Counted from the stretch's first letter, positions 54,363 through 63,599 are shown. The stretch is DNA of 64,000 nt from Leptospira sp. WS39.C2 (GCF_040833965.1 NZ_CP162142.1:2906001-2970000); one strand, 5' to 3'. Made by a program: numbers and translations. Notes: a model not told the origin generated them from the letters alone.

Positions 54363-54914
54363 CTATTTATCTCTTTCTAAAACAAAAAAGAAAGGTTGTT
54401 TCATCCCTTTATAATCCATACAGCCAAAAACAGTATCTTCATTTACCTTTTTAAAAACATCATGGATAGGGAGATTATCGTAAATCATTGCTGAAGTGAT
54501 TTGTCCTCTGAATTCAATTTGTCTAACACGCGCTTTTGATTTCGATGTTTGGAATAAAAAGCGAAACAATAGAAAAGGATATTTCAAAAGCCATAATTTT
54601 GTAGATGGGATAAGTGTAGCTAGCCTAACAGGCATAATAGATGGATTTACTTTGAACAAAGATTTTCCAAATGTCTTAAACACAAGTGGGTGGACATTTT
54701 CTGTATCGACGAATTCTTTTCCATACCAATTAAATGTCTCTAACGCGCCATCCATTGTATGGCCTGTATGAAATCCTGATCCATGCCAACACCCCATCAT
54801 ATTTTTGATAGGTACTACTTCTAAAGCATCAAAGAGTGCGAATGAATCTTCAGTTGAATTGTTCTTTTTATTTCGCATTTCTTGGAATTTGGTTTCGAGT
54901 GATTGTTTTTTCAT
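54363..54914 (-). CDS. GXWXG / DUF4334-domain protein
   Basis: A 183-residue protein with GCWHGSGFHTGHTMDG at 41-56, the GXWXG domain signature, followed by a DUF4334-like C-terminal domain (RQIEFRGQITSAMIYDNLPIHD, GCMDYKG). Family function is unknown but it is soluble and often near lipid or steroid-related enzymes. Its 3' end is 31 bases from the convergent alpha/beta hydrolase gene. Confidence 0.82.
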   Translation of the reverse strand: MKKQSLETKFQEMRNKKNNSTEDSFALFDALEVVPIKNMMGCWHGSGFHTGHTMDGALETFNWYGKEFVDTENVHPLVFKTFGKSLFKVNPSIMPVRLATLIPSTKLWLLKYPFLLFRFLFQTSKSKARVRQIEFRGQITSAMIYDNLPIHDVFKKVNEDTVFGCMDYKGMKQPFFFVLERDK

Positions 54915-55118
54915 GAATGACTACTTATACCTGATTTTACAATCCTCCTTTTTTAGGAAATATCTATCCAAGTCGATTTGAATTTTTTTAATTTAAGATT
55001 TAAGAACAAAATGAATCTGTTTTCAATCTTTCTAAATCGTAAAGAAAACTTAACTTTCCAAATGATTCGTTTCTAAGAATTTTTTTTGTCTATTTGGATG
55101 ATTTTCGAGTCCCATTAG

Positions 55119-55149
55119 AATTATTCATTATCTTCCCCAATGAATAATT
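55119..55149. repeat. 11-bp perfect inverted repeat
   Basis: AATTATTCATT (55119-55129), 9-base loop ATCTTCCCC, AATGAATAATT (55139-55149). It sits in a 292-base gene-free stretch (54915-55206) 58 bases before the CoA-binding gene. It could be an operator or a bidirectional stem-loop. No T-run is adjacent. The rest of this stretch holds nothing I can identify. Confidence 0.5.
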
Positions 55150-55206
55150 TAATTAGGCTTTGTTTAGTATGCTTGTAAAATTTTAAAATTTGGTTAGTCT
55201 AAAGTC

Positions 55207-55617
55207 ATGAACGTCCCTGACTCAGAATTCAAATCTTTACTCCAATCCTACAAAACAATTACAGTATATGGACTGAGTAATGATCCTTCAAAACCCAGTC
55301 ATTATGTACCTGCATTCATCCGGGAAAAAGGATGGAATGTAATAGGAACTTATCCTAAGGAACATAGTGTCGGTGATTTTCAAATTTATAAGTCTCTAAA
55401 AGAAGTTCCTATCGAAAGTCGAAAATTCATAGATGTTTTTCGATCCTCTGATAAAATTCCAGAAGTTGTGGATGAAATTCTATCATTGGGTGGGACAGAA
55501 GTTCTTTGGCTACAATTGGGAATCTCCCACCCCGAAGCTGAAAAAAAAGCAGAGGCAAACGGTATCAAAGTGGTTTCCAATCGGTGCCTCATCATCGAAT
55601 ATAATAATAACTATTAA
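55207..55617 (+). CDS. CoA-binding domain protein
   Basis: A 136-residue Rossmann-fold protein of the CoA-binding (YccU-like) family. Conserved pieces: TITVYGLSNDPSKPSHYVP, GWNVIGTYPK, VDVFR, and EVLWLQLGISHPEAEKKA followed by the Cys/Ile of VVSNRCLIIEY. The family binds CoA in the cytoplasm; function is unknown. It begins 58 bases after the inverted repeat and ends before a gene-free region. Confidence 0.88.
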   Translation: MNVPDSEFKSLLQSYKTITVYGLSNDPSKPSHYVPAFIREKGWNVIGTYPKEHSVGDFQIYKSLKEVPIESRKFIDVFRSSDKIPEVVDEILSLGGTEVLWLQLGISHPEAEKKAEANGIKVVSNRCLIIEYNNNY

Positions 55618-55928
55618 ACCAATTGGTATAAACTTGATACATGGAACAATTCTCCAACTGATTCCAATCTTTTTTCTTTGAATTCAAAAGTTGAAACCAA
55701 AAGTCCTCCCCTTCCACATAATGGTCGTTTGGTTTTATCGCTATGGATGATTCTTTTCCTTACATCCCTTTTCGTTTGCTCCAATTTCCAGCATAAACCA
55801 TAAGCGGCATTCAACCCAGATAGAATCGATGGAGTGGCGATTTCTTTGGAGATTGTCCTAATTTAATGAATCTGAGACTCTCTCTCATTTAAGCTTGCAC
55901 GAATACAGCCTAATCCAATCATGCCATT
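55618..55928. other. 311-base gene-free region with an upstream Fur-like box
   Basis: The only items supported here are the Fur-like box at 55873-55887 and a weak inverted repeat ACCAATTGGT at its left end. A 66-codon frame exists on the minus strand (55614-55814), but I see no ribosome site or domain in it. The stretch is otherwise AT-rich and without recognisable RNA. Confidence 0.4.
55873..55887 (+). promoter_or_regulatory. Fur-box-like operator 1 (TonB receptor)
   Basis: TGAGACTCTCTCTCA, a 7-1-7 dyad (TGAGA in one arm, TCTCA in the other) resembling the classical TGAGAATnATTCTCA Fur box. It lies 56 bases before the annotated ATG (55929) of the TonB receptor. A near-identical copy follows at 55943. 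Confidence 0.6.
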
Positions 55929-58307
55929 ATGTGCCAATTATTTGAGACTAACTCTCATTTAATAAATTACTTTAGATTCCCTTCTGGGGATGATATTTCA
56001 AAAATTTTGAGTCATTTTTTTTACATCATCGTCTGCATCTGTTTGGTGGTATTTCCTCTAACTTCTATTTGGTCACAACCAACAGAACCAAACAAAAAAG
56101 AAAATCCAAATCAAAATTCAAATTTGGAACCAAATGAATCAAAACAAGAGAATGGGATCCGGGTCACAGGAAAAAAAGACCAACGAGACCGTGAGATACT
56201 AAGAACGCCAAATAGTATCAGTCGATTGAATGAACAAGAAATCCAAGATGCAGGAATCAATCGGACAAATGATATCGATAAACAGGTTCCAAATTTTTCT
56301 ATCATCGATTCAGGTTCTCGTAACTTCACTTATTTCAATATACGTGGAATGAGGAGTATCGCGTTTAGTGAACCAGCAGTAGGACTCATTTTGGATGGAA
56401 TCCCTCTCAATGACAACGTAGCATTGAACACTGAGTTGTATGGACTTGAAAATATTGAAGTATATAGAGGGAGCCAAGCAACTCTCTTTGGGAAAAATTT
56501 CCAAGGAGGCGTTGTTGAAATAAAAACAAAAAAACCTACAAATGTAGCTGAAGGGAAAATCACTTTAGATTTTGGAAATTACAAAAAGCAAGAAACATCA
56601 GTATATTATAATGCTCCAATAATATATGACAAACTCTATTTTGGAGTCGCAGGGAAAACAACAGAGCGAGAAGGATATTTATCAAATGTAACTGGATTTT
56701 ATTATCCGAATAATAGACCTTATGAACTTCCAGTTGAAATATATAAGACCCATCCCGATGGAAGGAAAGGAAGAGCTGGAAGATTTCGACTGTATTTCAC
56801 TCCAAATGAAATTTTTGAGGCCGATTTACAAATCAGTGCAGAAAGTTTTGATGATGGCGCACTTAATTTAGTTAACTACTTAGGAGCAAAATCAGAAAGA
56901 GAAAAAGCTCTACTACAAGGATGTGTGGCTGCACCATCCAATTGTTCAAAACTTTATGGTACTTATATTAACCGTGTAAATGGAGATCGGAAAGTATATT
57001 GGGATTACGAAGGAAAAAGTAACGTAACAGGGAATACCTATTCATTAGCAACTACTACAAAACTACCATTTACAAATTTAAAAACTGCATCGGCGATTCG
57101 CAAAATGGACATTGATCCTATCACAGCTGATTCTGATTTTACAAAAATAGACCAGAACCGATCCATTTACATTGAAAAAGCCACTACATTCTTAAATGAT
57201 ATATATTTTGAATCGAAAGACAAACACAATCCCCTACAATTTAAAGTAGGAGTATTTTCATCAAATAAAGTCACAAACATTGACCAAGCAAGAGAACATA
57301 GAGTACAACTTTATGTTATCAATGATTTTCCTGGATTGAGTGCACCAACCCAAGAAAAAAATCTATCTAGGTTACATGATAGAAATATAAGTTTCTACAC
57401 TCATAATAGTTATACTTTTTTTGACAAGTTTACAATCACTTTAGGGGCAAGACTTGAAAGACAAGAAAGTAAGTTATCACACATCGAACAGGCTGTAGGT
57501 GTCTCTGGTGTTAATCCACTTGGAGGTACACTTCTCCTATCTGACCCCTATTCAGTCAACAATCGATATAATTACAATGTATCAAGAGTCATTTTTGATT
57601 ATAAACCAATTGAAAATCTTATGTTTTTTATTGGTGTTAGTCGAGGATATAAAAACGCAGGTTATAGTACTGTCGTAAACATACCTTCAAAGGCAAGTTT
57701 TAAGCCTGAAATCAATGATACAATTGAAGCTGGAATCAAATCAGAATTTTTTAAAGGGAAATTTGGATTAAAATACACTCAATTTTATACTGAAACACAA
57801 GACTTCCATGTCATACGAGCCATCAACTTATCACAATATGTAAATCTAAATGCAGAACTAGTAACTATCAGAGGGTATGAACTTGAAACATTTATAAAAC
57901 CTCAAAAAGACCTTAAACTAGGAACGTCTGCAGGTTACACCGAAGGTATTTTCAATCGTTTCCAAGATACTGTCCTTAATCGTAATTTTAACGGCAAATG
58001 GGTACATTTCATTCCGAAATATGACATTGTCAGTTACTTACAATACAGAAATGATTTTGGAATATTTTTTCGAGGTGAATTCCAAGCAGTTGGTCAGATG
58101 TATTTTGCTGCAGATAACACAGTATATAGTGATCCATACTATGTCCTAAATGCACGTATTGGGTATGAGACAGATAAATTGTCCGCCTACTTATACATGA
58201 ACAACATCAATGATCGATATTATTTTACATCATATATCGATGGAACTTTCCAAGCAGTTCCAGGAGCACCCAAGACTTACGGATTTATGTTAACTTATAA
58301 AATTTAA
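55929..58307 (+). CDS. TonB-dependent outer-membrane receptor (iron/siderophore type)
   Basis: A receptor of up to 792 residues. A signal peptide ends at SIWSQ, then a plug domain (RTPNSISRLNEQEIQDAGINR, FNIRGMRSIAF, GLILDGIPLND, IEVYRGSQATLFGKNFQGGVVEI) and a 22-strand barrel ending with the aromatic-rich YGFMLTYKI. The only ATG before the signal peptide is 55929, but the second Fur-like box (55943-55957) lies inside that reading frame, so translation may really start near 56007 (TTG, giving MSHFFYIIVC). It is followed by a lipoprotein gene; the PepSY gene is convergent. Substrate is inferred to be ferric iron chelate. Confidence 0.88.
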   Translation: MCQLFETNSHLINYFRFPSGDDISKILSHFFYIIVCICLVVFPLTSIWSQPTEPNKKENPNQNSNLEPNESKQENGIRVTGKKDQRDREILRTPNSISRLNEQEIQDAGINRTNDIDKQVPNFSIIDSGSRNFTYFNIRGMRSIAFSEPAVGLILDGIPLNDNVALNTELYGLENIEVYRGSQATLFGKNFQGGVVEIKTKKPTNVAEGKITLDFGNYKKQETSVYYNAPIIYDKLYFGVAGKTTEREGYLSNVTGFYYPNNRPYELPVEIYKTHPDGRKGRAGRFRLYFTPNEIFEADLQISAESFDDGALNLVNYLGAKSEREKALLQGCVAAPSNCSKLYGTYINRVNGDRKVYWDYEGKSNVTGNTYSLATTTKLPFTNLKTASAIRKMDIDPITADSDFTKIDQNRSIYIEKATTFLNDIYFESKDKHNPLQFKVGVFSSNKVTNIDQAREHRVQLYVINDFPGLSAPTQEKNLSRLHDRNISFYTHNSYTFFDKFTITLGARLERQESKLSHIEQAVGVSGVNPLGGTLLLSDPYSVNNRYNYNVSRVIFDYKPIENLMFFIGVSRGYKNAGYSTVVNIPSKASFKPEINDTIEAGIKSEFFKGKFGLKYTQFYTETQDFHVIRAINLSQYVNLNAELVTIRGYELETFIKPQKDLKLGTSAGYTEGIFNRFQDTVLNRNFNGKWVHFIPKYDIVSYLQYRNDFGIFFRGEFQAVGQMYFAADNTVYSDPYYVLNARIGYETDKLSAYLYMNNINDRYYFTSYIDGTFQAVPGAPKTYGFMLTYKI
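55943..55957 (+). promoter_or_regulatory. Fur-box-like operator 2
   Basis: TGAGACTAACTCTCA, a 7-1-7 dyad matching the TGAGAnTnAnTCTCA pattern almost perfectly. It overlaps the first codons of the longest version of the TonB receptor gene, so it argues that translation starts further downstream. Confidence 0.65.
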
Positions 58308-58323
58308 TTCTCTGGAGAACAAT

Positions 58324-58887
58324 ATGAAAACAAATTTAAAAATTCTAATCCCAATGATTTACATTGGTTTGAGTGTATTCCAATGTGACCTTTTTGATCC
58401 AAAATCAAAAATCACAAACAATGAATTGGTAGAAATTGTTACATTACAACAATTGAATGCAAATAGTATGAGTGAGGGACAAAAATTAGGCCTCACAATA
58501 GCTTATAGCCATCGATTTAGTGTCAAAAATGGCCCACAATTATTTTGCCGCGAATATTCGACCGCATATTTAGAAAAACAAGCAGAATGGGAATTAGACA
58601 TTGAACAAACTTATGCAACGATTGGTAATGCAATCGGAATTGATATCGTAGTAGAACGAATCAATGGACCATGCGCAATTAGCAATAAAATTAGTGCATG
58701 CCATTATGATGGAGTTGATGGTATAAACGATTTAATCCCTTATGCTTATTCTACTGAAGGTGAACACCAATATTTGATACCAGCATACATATACTATGGG
58801 ATTACTAATCTTAAAAATGCAAAGGAAGCATGTGAAGGATATAATGGAACTTATGTTTGTTATGATCCTAGCAAATGTTGGCAATAA
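58324..58887 (+). CDS. lipoprotein in iron-uptake module (187 aa)
   Basis: A 187-residue predicted lipoprotein: signal peptide MKTNLKILIPMIYIGLSVFQC with lipobox VFQC at residue 21. The mature part has six further Cys (in LFCREY, GPCAISNK, SACHYDG, KEACEGYNG, TYVCYD and KCWQ), which could form disulphides. GGAGA ahead of ATG supports the start. It follows the TonB receptor gene by 16 bases and is probably cotranscribed. No family is recognised; its role is inferred from context. Confidence 0.78.
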   Translation: MKTNLKILIPMIYIGLSVFQCDLFDPKSKITNNELVEIVTLQQLNANSMSEGQKLGLTIAYSHRFSVKNGPQLFCREYSTAYLEKQAEWELDIEQTYATIGNAIGIDIVVERINGPCAISNKISACHYDGVDGINDLIPYAYSTEGEHQYLIPAYIYYGITNLKNAKEACEGYNGTYVCYDPSKCWQ

Positions 58888-58903
58888 AGTTTAATACATT
58901 AAT

Positions 58904-60010
58904 TTAAACTGTAGGGCCCAAAGAAACAATTTGGGTCCTTTGTTTTTGAAACTTCATTTTATTTTTCCTCTTTCGATAAAAAATCAATAAACCACTAACT
59001 GACAGAATAGCAGGAGTTAATCCTCCTATTATCCATAGAACTTTACTGAAATGATTTGCAAATGTTCCAAAATGTAATGGCCTAAATGAATCTAAAATTT
59101 GAACTAATAGACTTTCTTTAGAGATATTAACAATTTTGACAATTTTGTTTGATTGTGTATCAAAAAGTAAATACGTTCCATACCTACTTTCCCATCCAAA
59201 TGAGTTGGTACGATTTCCATAAAATCCAATTGATTCACCCAACGCATGGTGTGGAAAAGAAATATAACCTAATTGAAAATTTGGTATTTCTTTTTGGCAT
59301 TTTTCGATTAATGTTTCTATTGATTTGGTATCAGACCAAAGATTGTGAACAATTTTTTCTTCCGGGTATGAACGAATGATTGTATCCCGAATACTCCACC
59401 AACCTCCTGTGATTGCCAATATTAAATGAAACCAAACTGCGTTGATGCCAACAAATTTATGTAAGTCGGAAAAAAGAATTTGAAAACTTTCACGAAAACG
59501 AAATCGAAATAAAGTAACCCAAAAACGTTTGTATAGTTTGATACCAGTAAAAACCAATAACAAATACACGATTGCAAAACAACCTGTGATGAAATAACCA
59601 ACACCGCCTAAAAAGAGACTATAATGTAATACCAATAAAAAACCATAAAAACTATCACTTCGATCTTCTTTTAACGAACCGATCACCTTACCTCTGTAAG
59701 GATCGAGTAAATACACATTTTCTTTACTCGGAATATCGGTGTTGTGGAACCAAATTTGATCAGGTTGGTTTTTAAGATCAGATACCAACCAACCAGCTAC
59801 GCTCCCTTTAGGAACCTGTTCCAAAATTTTTATGTATAAGGCATCAAAATCCAATCGGTTTTGGCCTTCGGTGATTTCAATGGGTGAGATCATTGATTGA
59901 ATTTCTTTCCCGTAAACGAGTAAGGATCCAGTGATTCCTAAAATGAGTAAAAAACTAGAACCAAAAATACCTAAGACCAAATGGAGGTTGTACCAATACT
60001 TTGCTTTCAA
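58904..60010 (-). CDS. PepSY-associated membrane protein
   Basis: A 368-residue protein with about four membrane helices and two PepSY-like periplasmic domains: LHLVLGIFGSSFLLILGITGSLLVYG, a periplasmic region, then LRPLHFGTFANHFSKVLW, and LTPAILSVSGLLIFYRKRK. Histidines near helix ends (NLHLVLG, FLLVLHYSLF, DLHKFVGINAVWFH) are like those of PepSY_TM ferric-reductase-type proteins that accompany siderophore receptors. It would reduce or process iron at the inner membrane. A Fur-like box lies 32 bases upstream. Confidence 0.8.
   Translation of the reverse strand: MKAKYWYNLHLVLGIFGSSFLLILGITGSLLVYGKEIQSMISPIEITEGQNRLDFDALYIKILEQVPKGSVAGWLVSDLKNQPDQIWFHNTDIPSKENVYLLDPYRGKVIGSLKEDRSDSFYGFLLVLHYSLFLGGVGYFITGCFAIVYLLLVFTGIKLYKRFWVTLFRFRFRESFQILFSDLHKFVGINAVWFHLILAITGGWWSIRDTIIRSYPEEKIVHNLWSDTKSIETLIEKCQKEIPNFQLGYISFPHHALGESIGFYGNRTNSFGWESRYGTYLLFDTQSNKIVKIVNISKESLLVQILDSFRPLHFGTFANHFSKVLWIIGGLTPAILSVSGLLIFYRKRKNKMKFQKQRTQIVSLGPTV
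58914..58947 (+). terminator. rho-independent terminator after the lipoprotein gene
   Basis: GGGCCCAAA (58914-58922), loop GAAACAA, TTTGGGTCC (58930-58938) with one G-T pair, then TTTGTTTTT. It ends the TonB receptor/lipoprotein transcript. It overlaps the last codons of the convergent PepSY gene. Confidence 0.75.
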
Positions 60011-60042
60011 TGGAAGATTCCTCTGGAGATTCTACCATCAAA

Positions 60043-60057
60043 TGATAATGTGTCTCA
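60043..60057 (-). promoter_or_regulatory. Fur-box-like operator 3 (PepSY gene)
   Basis: TGATAATGTGTCTCA on the plus strand (TGAGACACATTATCA on the minus), a 7-1-7 dyad with one arm matching the classical Fur box. It is 32 bases upstream of the PepSY gene start at 60010 and shares the TGAGAC half-site with the two boxes by the TonB receptor. Confidence 0.55.
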
Positions 60058-60071
60058 TTTTCAAGAATATT

Positions 60072-63000
60072 CTAAACTGCTTTGGTCTCAGATAAATGTT
60101 GTCGGTTTTTGATGATTTGGCTGACTTCGGGCCGACAACTTCCGCACCCTGTGCCTGCCCCTGTTTTTAACATCACTTCCTGTAAAGTTTTTGAACCACT
60201 GTTTAATTCATCTTCAATATTCCCTCGCCCCACCCCATTACATGAACAGACAAGGGCACCTTTCGGAGGTTTGGCGGTTGAAATACTAGATAGAAGTAAA
60301 TTTCTTTTTTCACCTAATTCCAAACCAGAGGAAATTAAATTTTTATACTCAACAAATTCGGATTTATCTCCAACCAAAATGGCAGCAACTAATTTGTCAC
60401 CTTTCACTATACACTTTTTATATTTACGTCTTTTCCGATCTAAAAATACAACTTCTTCATATTCATTGGATAAATTTTCAAAGTTAACACCTGGTAAACG
60501 AAGTGAAACAAGTTCTAATCCTGGAATTTTCAATAAATTGGAATGTAATGATCCATTATATGATTGGAATTGGTAACCGTAAATATGATTTGCTGCAACT
60601 TTTGCTTGTTCTTCGGCGGCAAGCACTGTTCCATAAACACCAGATGAATGTTCTGCGACTTCACCTATTGCATAAATATCAGGATCGGATGTTTGTAAAA
60701 ATTCATTTACCTTGATCCCTTCTCCAATTTGAATCCCCATTCCTTTTGCTAAGAACAAATTTGGACTTGTTCCCATAGCATAAACTATCCCATCAGGATA
60801 CAATTTTCTGCCATCTTTTAATTCTACAAAACTAACTCGATCATATCCATGAACTTTCGATATTTCCGAATGGAATAATACTTCAATTCCTCTTTCAATA
60901 ATTTCTTCTCGTAATATATCACAAGCAACAACATCTAGCTGTTTAGACATCAATCGATCTGTTCGAACAAGTACAGTTACCTTTACATTCAAAGATTTAA
61001 GCGCTGCTGCAAGTTCTAACCCAAGCAAACCCCCTCCTACAATTAAAGCATGTGAATCAGGGACAAAAAAACCTTTGATTTTATCAGCATCTGTTTTTGC
61101 TCTTAAACTAAATACTCCAACCATATTTTCAGAAATCATCTTTGGAACTTGTGGAGAACTACCAGTGGCTATAATCAATTTGTTGTATGAAAATGAATTT
61201 CCAAGTGAATCTTTTACCAATTTGGCTTCTGGTAAAATCTCAGATACTGATGTAGCAGTGTGTAATTTAATTTCCCAGTTATCAACTTCATCGCTACTAA
61301 CACTTGCTAATTCAATAAATTCTTTTTCACCACTTATAAAATCAGGAAGCAAAATTCGATTGTATAATGGATTTTCTTCCTTACAAATTACTGTGATTTC
61401 ATCTTCAGGATTTAGTTCTTTGTAATATTTGATAAAAGCAGAAGTACTATTCCCTCCTCCAATAATGAGGATTTTTTCTTTTTCTTTTACATAAGGTATT
61501 ACTCTGACAGCGGATATTTTAAAACCAGGTTGTTTTGAAAACGGATCGTAATCTTTTTTTGTTAAATTATTAGCACGAAACTCATCATTTTTGTTTCGTT
61601 TTCCCCAGTGCATTGGCAAAAATACAGTACCCTTTTTGATTGTATCTGTAATTTTAGCCTTCACTCGCACACGGCCTCTTTCACTTATAACTTCAACTAA
61701 CGCTCCCTCATCAACGCCAATGGTGCTTGCATCCATTGGATGTATCTCCAAATACGGCTCGTTTTTGTGTTCCATGAGTTTTCGAACTTTACCAGTTCTT
61801 GTCATGGTATGCCACTGATCACGGATACGACCTGTAGTCAGGATCAATGGATAATTGCTTGAAGTTTTTTCTGAATTATCCTCAGGAGAAACATCAAAAA
61901 TCTTTGCTTTGCCGTTCGGTCTATAGAATTTATGATCTGTAAATAATCTTGGAGTTCCATCCTCACTATTTTCAGGAAAGGGCCATTGTATTGATCTTTT
62001 TTTTTGTAATATCGAATAATCTAATCCACTAATATCAATTTTTGTGCCTTTAGTTAGAGCACAATGTTCCAAAAACACATCTTCTTCTGAAACATACGAA
62101 AAATATTCACCATAACCCATTTTATGTGCAAATTTTTGAATAATCGAAGTATCTGCAATTGCTTCCCCTGGTGGATCCAATATTTTAGACAAGTAAGTCA
62201 CCCGACGATCAGAGTTTGTCATTGTACCTTGTTTTTCTGCCCAACCCGCAGCAGGTAATACATAATCAGCAAAAGGAATTGCTGCTGTACTCATAGAAAT
62301 ATCTTGGACAACTACCAGTTCCGCTTCACGTAACCCTTGTTCTACCATCCTCGCATCAGGTAAACTTGTCGTAGGATTTGTACAAACTATCCAAACTGCC
62401 TTCATTTTTCCAGATTTGAGATTTTCAAACATCTCCACTGCGGTATAACCAGGAGTACTTTGGATTTTACCCTCCTCGATTTTCCAAAAGGACTCAACCT
62501 CTTTCCGATGATCTAAGTTATTCAAATCGCGGTGGGCTGGTAATAAATTACAGAGTCCGCCAACTTCTCTCCCTCCCATTGCATTGGGTTGACCTGTAAG
62601 GGAAAAAGGTCCTGACCCAGGTTTTCCAATTTTTCCAGTGATTAAGGATAAATTAAGAAGCGCTAAATTTTTATTTACACCAATTACACTTTGGTTTAGT
62701 CCCATCGCCCAGAGAGATAAAAATCCTTTTGCTTCATGGATGTACTTGGCAGCCAATTCAATCTCCGAAAGAGGTATTCCACAAATATTTGCTGCCTCTT
62801 GTATATCAAAATTATCTAAAAATAATTTTAATAATTCAAAACCTTCTGTATGCGATTCAATGAATGGCGAATCAATCCAATTGTTCTTTATGAGAATTTT
62901 TGCAATCGCATGAAACAAATAAATATCAGTTCCAGGATGGATCTGTAAATGAAGGTCTGCATCTTCACAAGTATCAGTTTTACGTGGATCGATAACGATG

Positions 63001-63599
63001 AGTTTTGTGTTTGGAAAATTCTTTTTTTGTGCTTCAATCCTTCGGAATAAAATCGGATGGCACCATGCAGGATTTGCTCCTGCTATCAGAAAACAATCGG
63101 CAAGTTCAATATCATCATAAGAAACCGGAACACTATCTTCACCTAATGACATTTTGTAACCAACGACAGCAGAACTCATACACAACCTAGAGTTTGTATC
63201 GATATTATTACTGCCAATAAATCCTTTAATTAACTTATTTATAATATAATATTCTTCTGTTAATAATTGACCAGATACATAAAATCCAACGGAATCTGGA
63301 CCGTAGTTTTTGATTAATTTTTTAAATTTTTCACTAATGGAATCAAGTGCTTCTTCCCATTCAATTCGTTTGAGTTCCGAATTTCGATCCATACGTTTCA
63401 TTGGATACAAAATCCGATCACTTCGGTCCATAACTGTGTAATGTAAGTTCCTACCTTTAGAACATAGAAGGCCTAAATTTGCAGGGTGATCTTTATCCCC
63501 TTCTACGCGGATTTCATTCTCTCCCTGTTTTTCAACTAGAACTCCGCAACCAACTCCGCAATAGGAACAAGTAGAAGGGTATGTTTCTTTTGTTTGCAC
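60072..63599 (-). CDS. nasA: fused assimilatory nitrate reductase (Mo domain, FAD/NADH domain and BFD domain)
   Basis: About 1175 residues from GTG 63599, which begins the conserved QTKETYPSTCSYCGVGCG; open frame further upstream looks unconserved. Residues 1-690 form the molybdopterin catalytic part: [4Fe-4S] Cys near 10-17 and 47 (CSYCGVGC, LLCSKG), the Mo-coordinating Cys in NSRLCMSSAVVGYK, and AGANPAWCHP, typical of NasA/NarB. From about 706 a NirB-like FAD/NADH domain follows (ILIIGGGNSTSAF, IGEVAEHSSG). From about 1118 comes a BFD [2Fe-2S] domain (VCSCNGVGRG and GAGTGCGSCRPE). It reduces nitrate to nitrite in the cytoplasm. In most bacteria these parts are separate. Confidence 0.88.
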   Translation of the reverse strand: MQTKETYPSTCSYCGVGCGVLVEKQGENEIRVEGDKDHPANLGLLCSKGRNLHYTVMDRSDRILYPMKRMDRNSELKRIEWEEALDSISEKFKKLIKNYGPDSVGFYVSGQLLTEEYYIINKLIKGFIGSNNIDTNSRLCMSSAVVGYKMSLGEDSVPVSYDDIELADCFLIAGANPAWCHPILFRRIEAQKKNFPNTKLIVIDPRKTDTCEDADLHLQIHPGTDIYLFHAIAKILIKNNWIDSPFIESHTEGFELLKLFLDNFDIQEAANICGIPLSEIELAAKYIHEAKGFLSLWAMGLNQSVIGVNKNLALLNLSLITGKIGKPGSGPFSLTGQPNAMGGREVGGLCNLLPAHRDLNNLDHRKEVESFWKIEEGKIQSTPGYTAVEMFENLKSGKMKAVWIVCTNPTTSLPDARMVEQGLREAELVVVQDISMSTAAIPFADYVLPAAGWAEKQGTMTNSDRRVTYLSKILDPPGEAIADTSIIQKFAHKMGYGEYFSYVSEEDVFLEHCALTKGTKIDISGLDYSILQKKRSIQWPFPENSEDGTPRLFTDHKFYRPNGKAKIFDVSPEDNSEKTSSNYPLILTTGRIRDQWHTMTRTGKVRKLMEHKNEPYLEIHPMDASTIGVDEGALVEVISERGRVRVKAKITDTIKKGTVFLPMHWGKRNKNDEFRANNLTKKDYDPFSKQPGFKISAVRVIPYVKEKEKILIIGGGNSTSAFIKYYKELNPEDEITVICKEENPLYNRILLPDFISGEKEFIELASVSSDEVDNWEIKLHTATSVSEILPEAKLVKDSLGNSFSYNKLIIATGSSPQVPKMISENMVGVFSLRAKTDADKIKGFFVPDSHALIVGGGLLGLELAAALKSLNVKVTVLVRTDRLMSKQLDVVACDILREEIIERGIEVLFHSEISKVHGYDRVSFVELKDGRKLYPDGIVYAMGTSPNLFLAKGMGIQIGEGIKVNEFLQTSDPDIYAIGEVAEHSSGVYGTVLAAEEQAKVAANHIYGYQFQSYNGSLHSNLLKIPGLELVSLRLPGVNFENLSNEYEEVVFLDRKRRKYKKCIVKGDKLVAAILVGDKSEFVEYKNLISSGLELGEKRNLLLSSISTAKPPKGALVCSCNGVGRGNIEDELNSGSKTLQEVMLKTGAGTGCGSCRPEVSQIIKNRQHLSETKAV

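Noticed and set aside
55614..55814. 66-codon minus-strand frame after the CoA-binding gene
   Set aside because: No ribosome site and no recognisable domain; it overlaps the end of the real gene.
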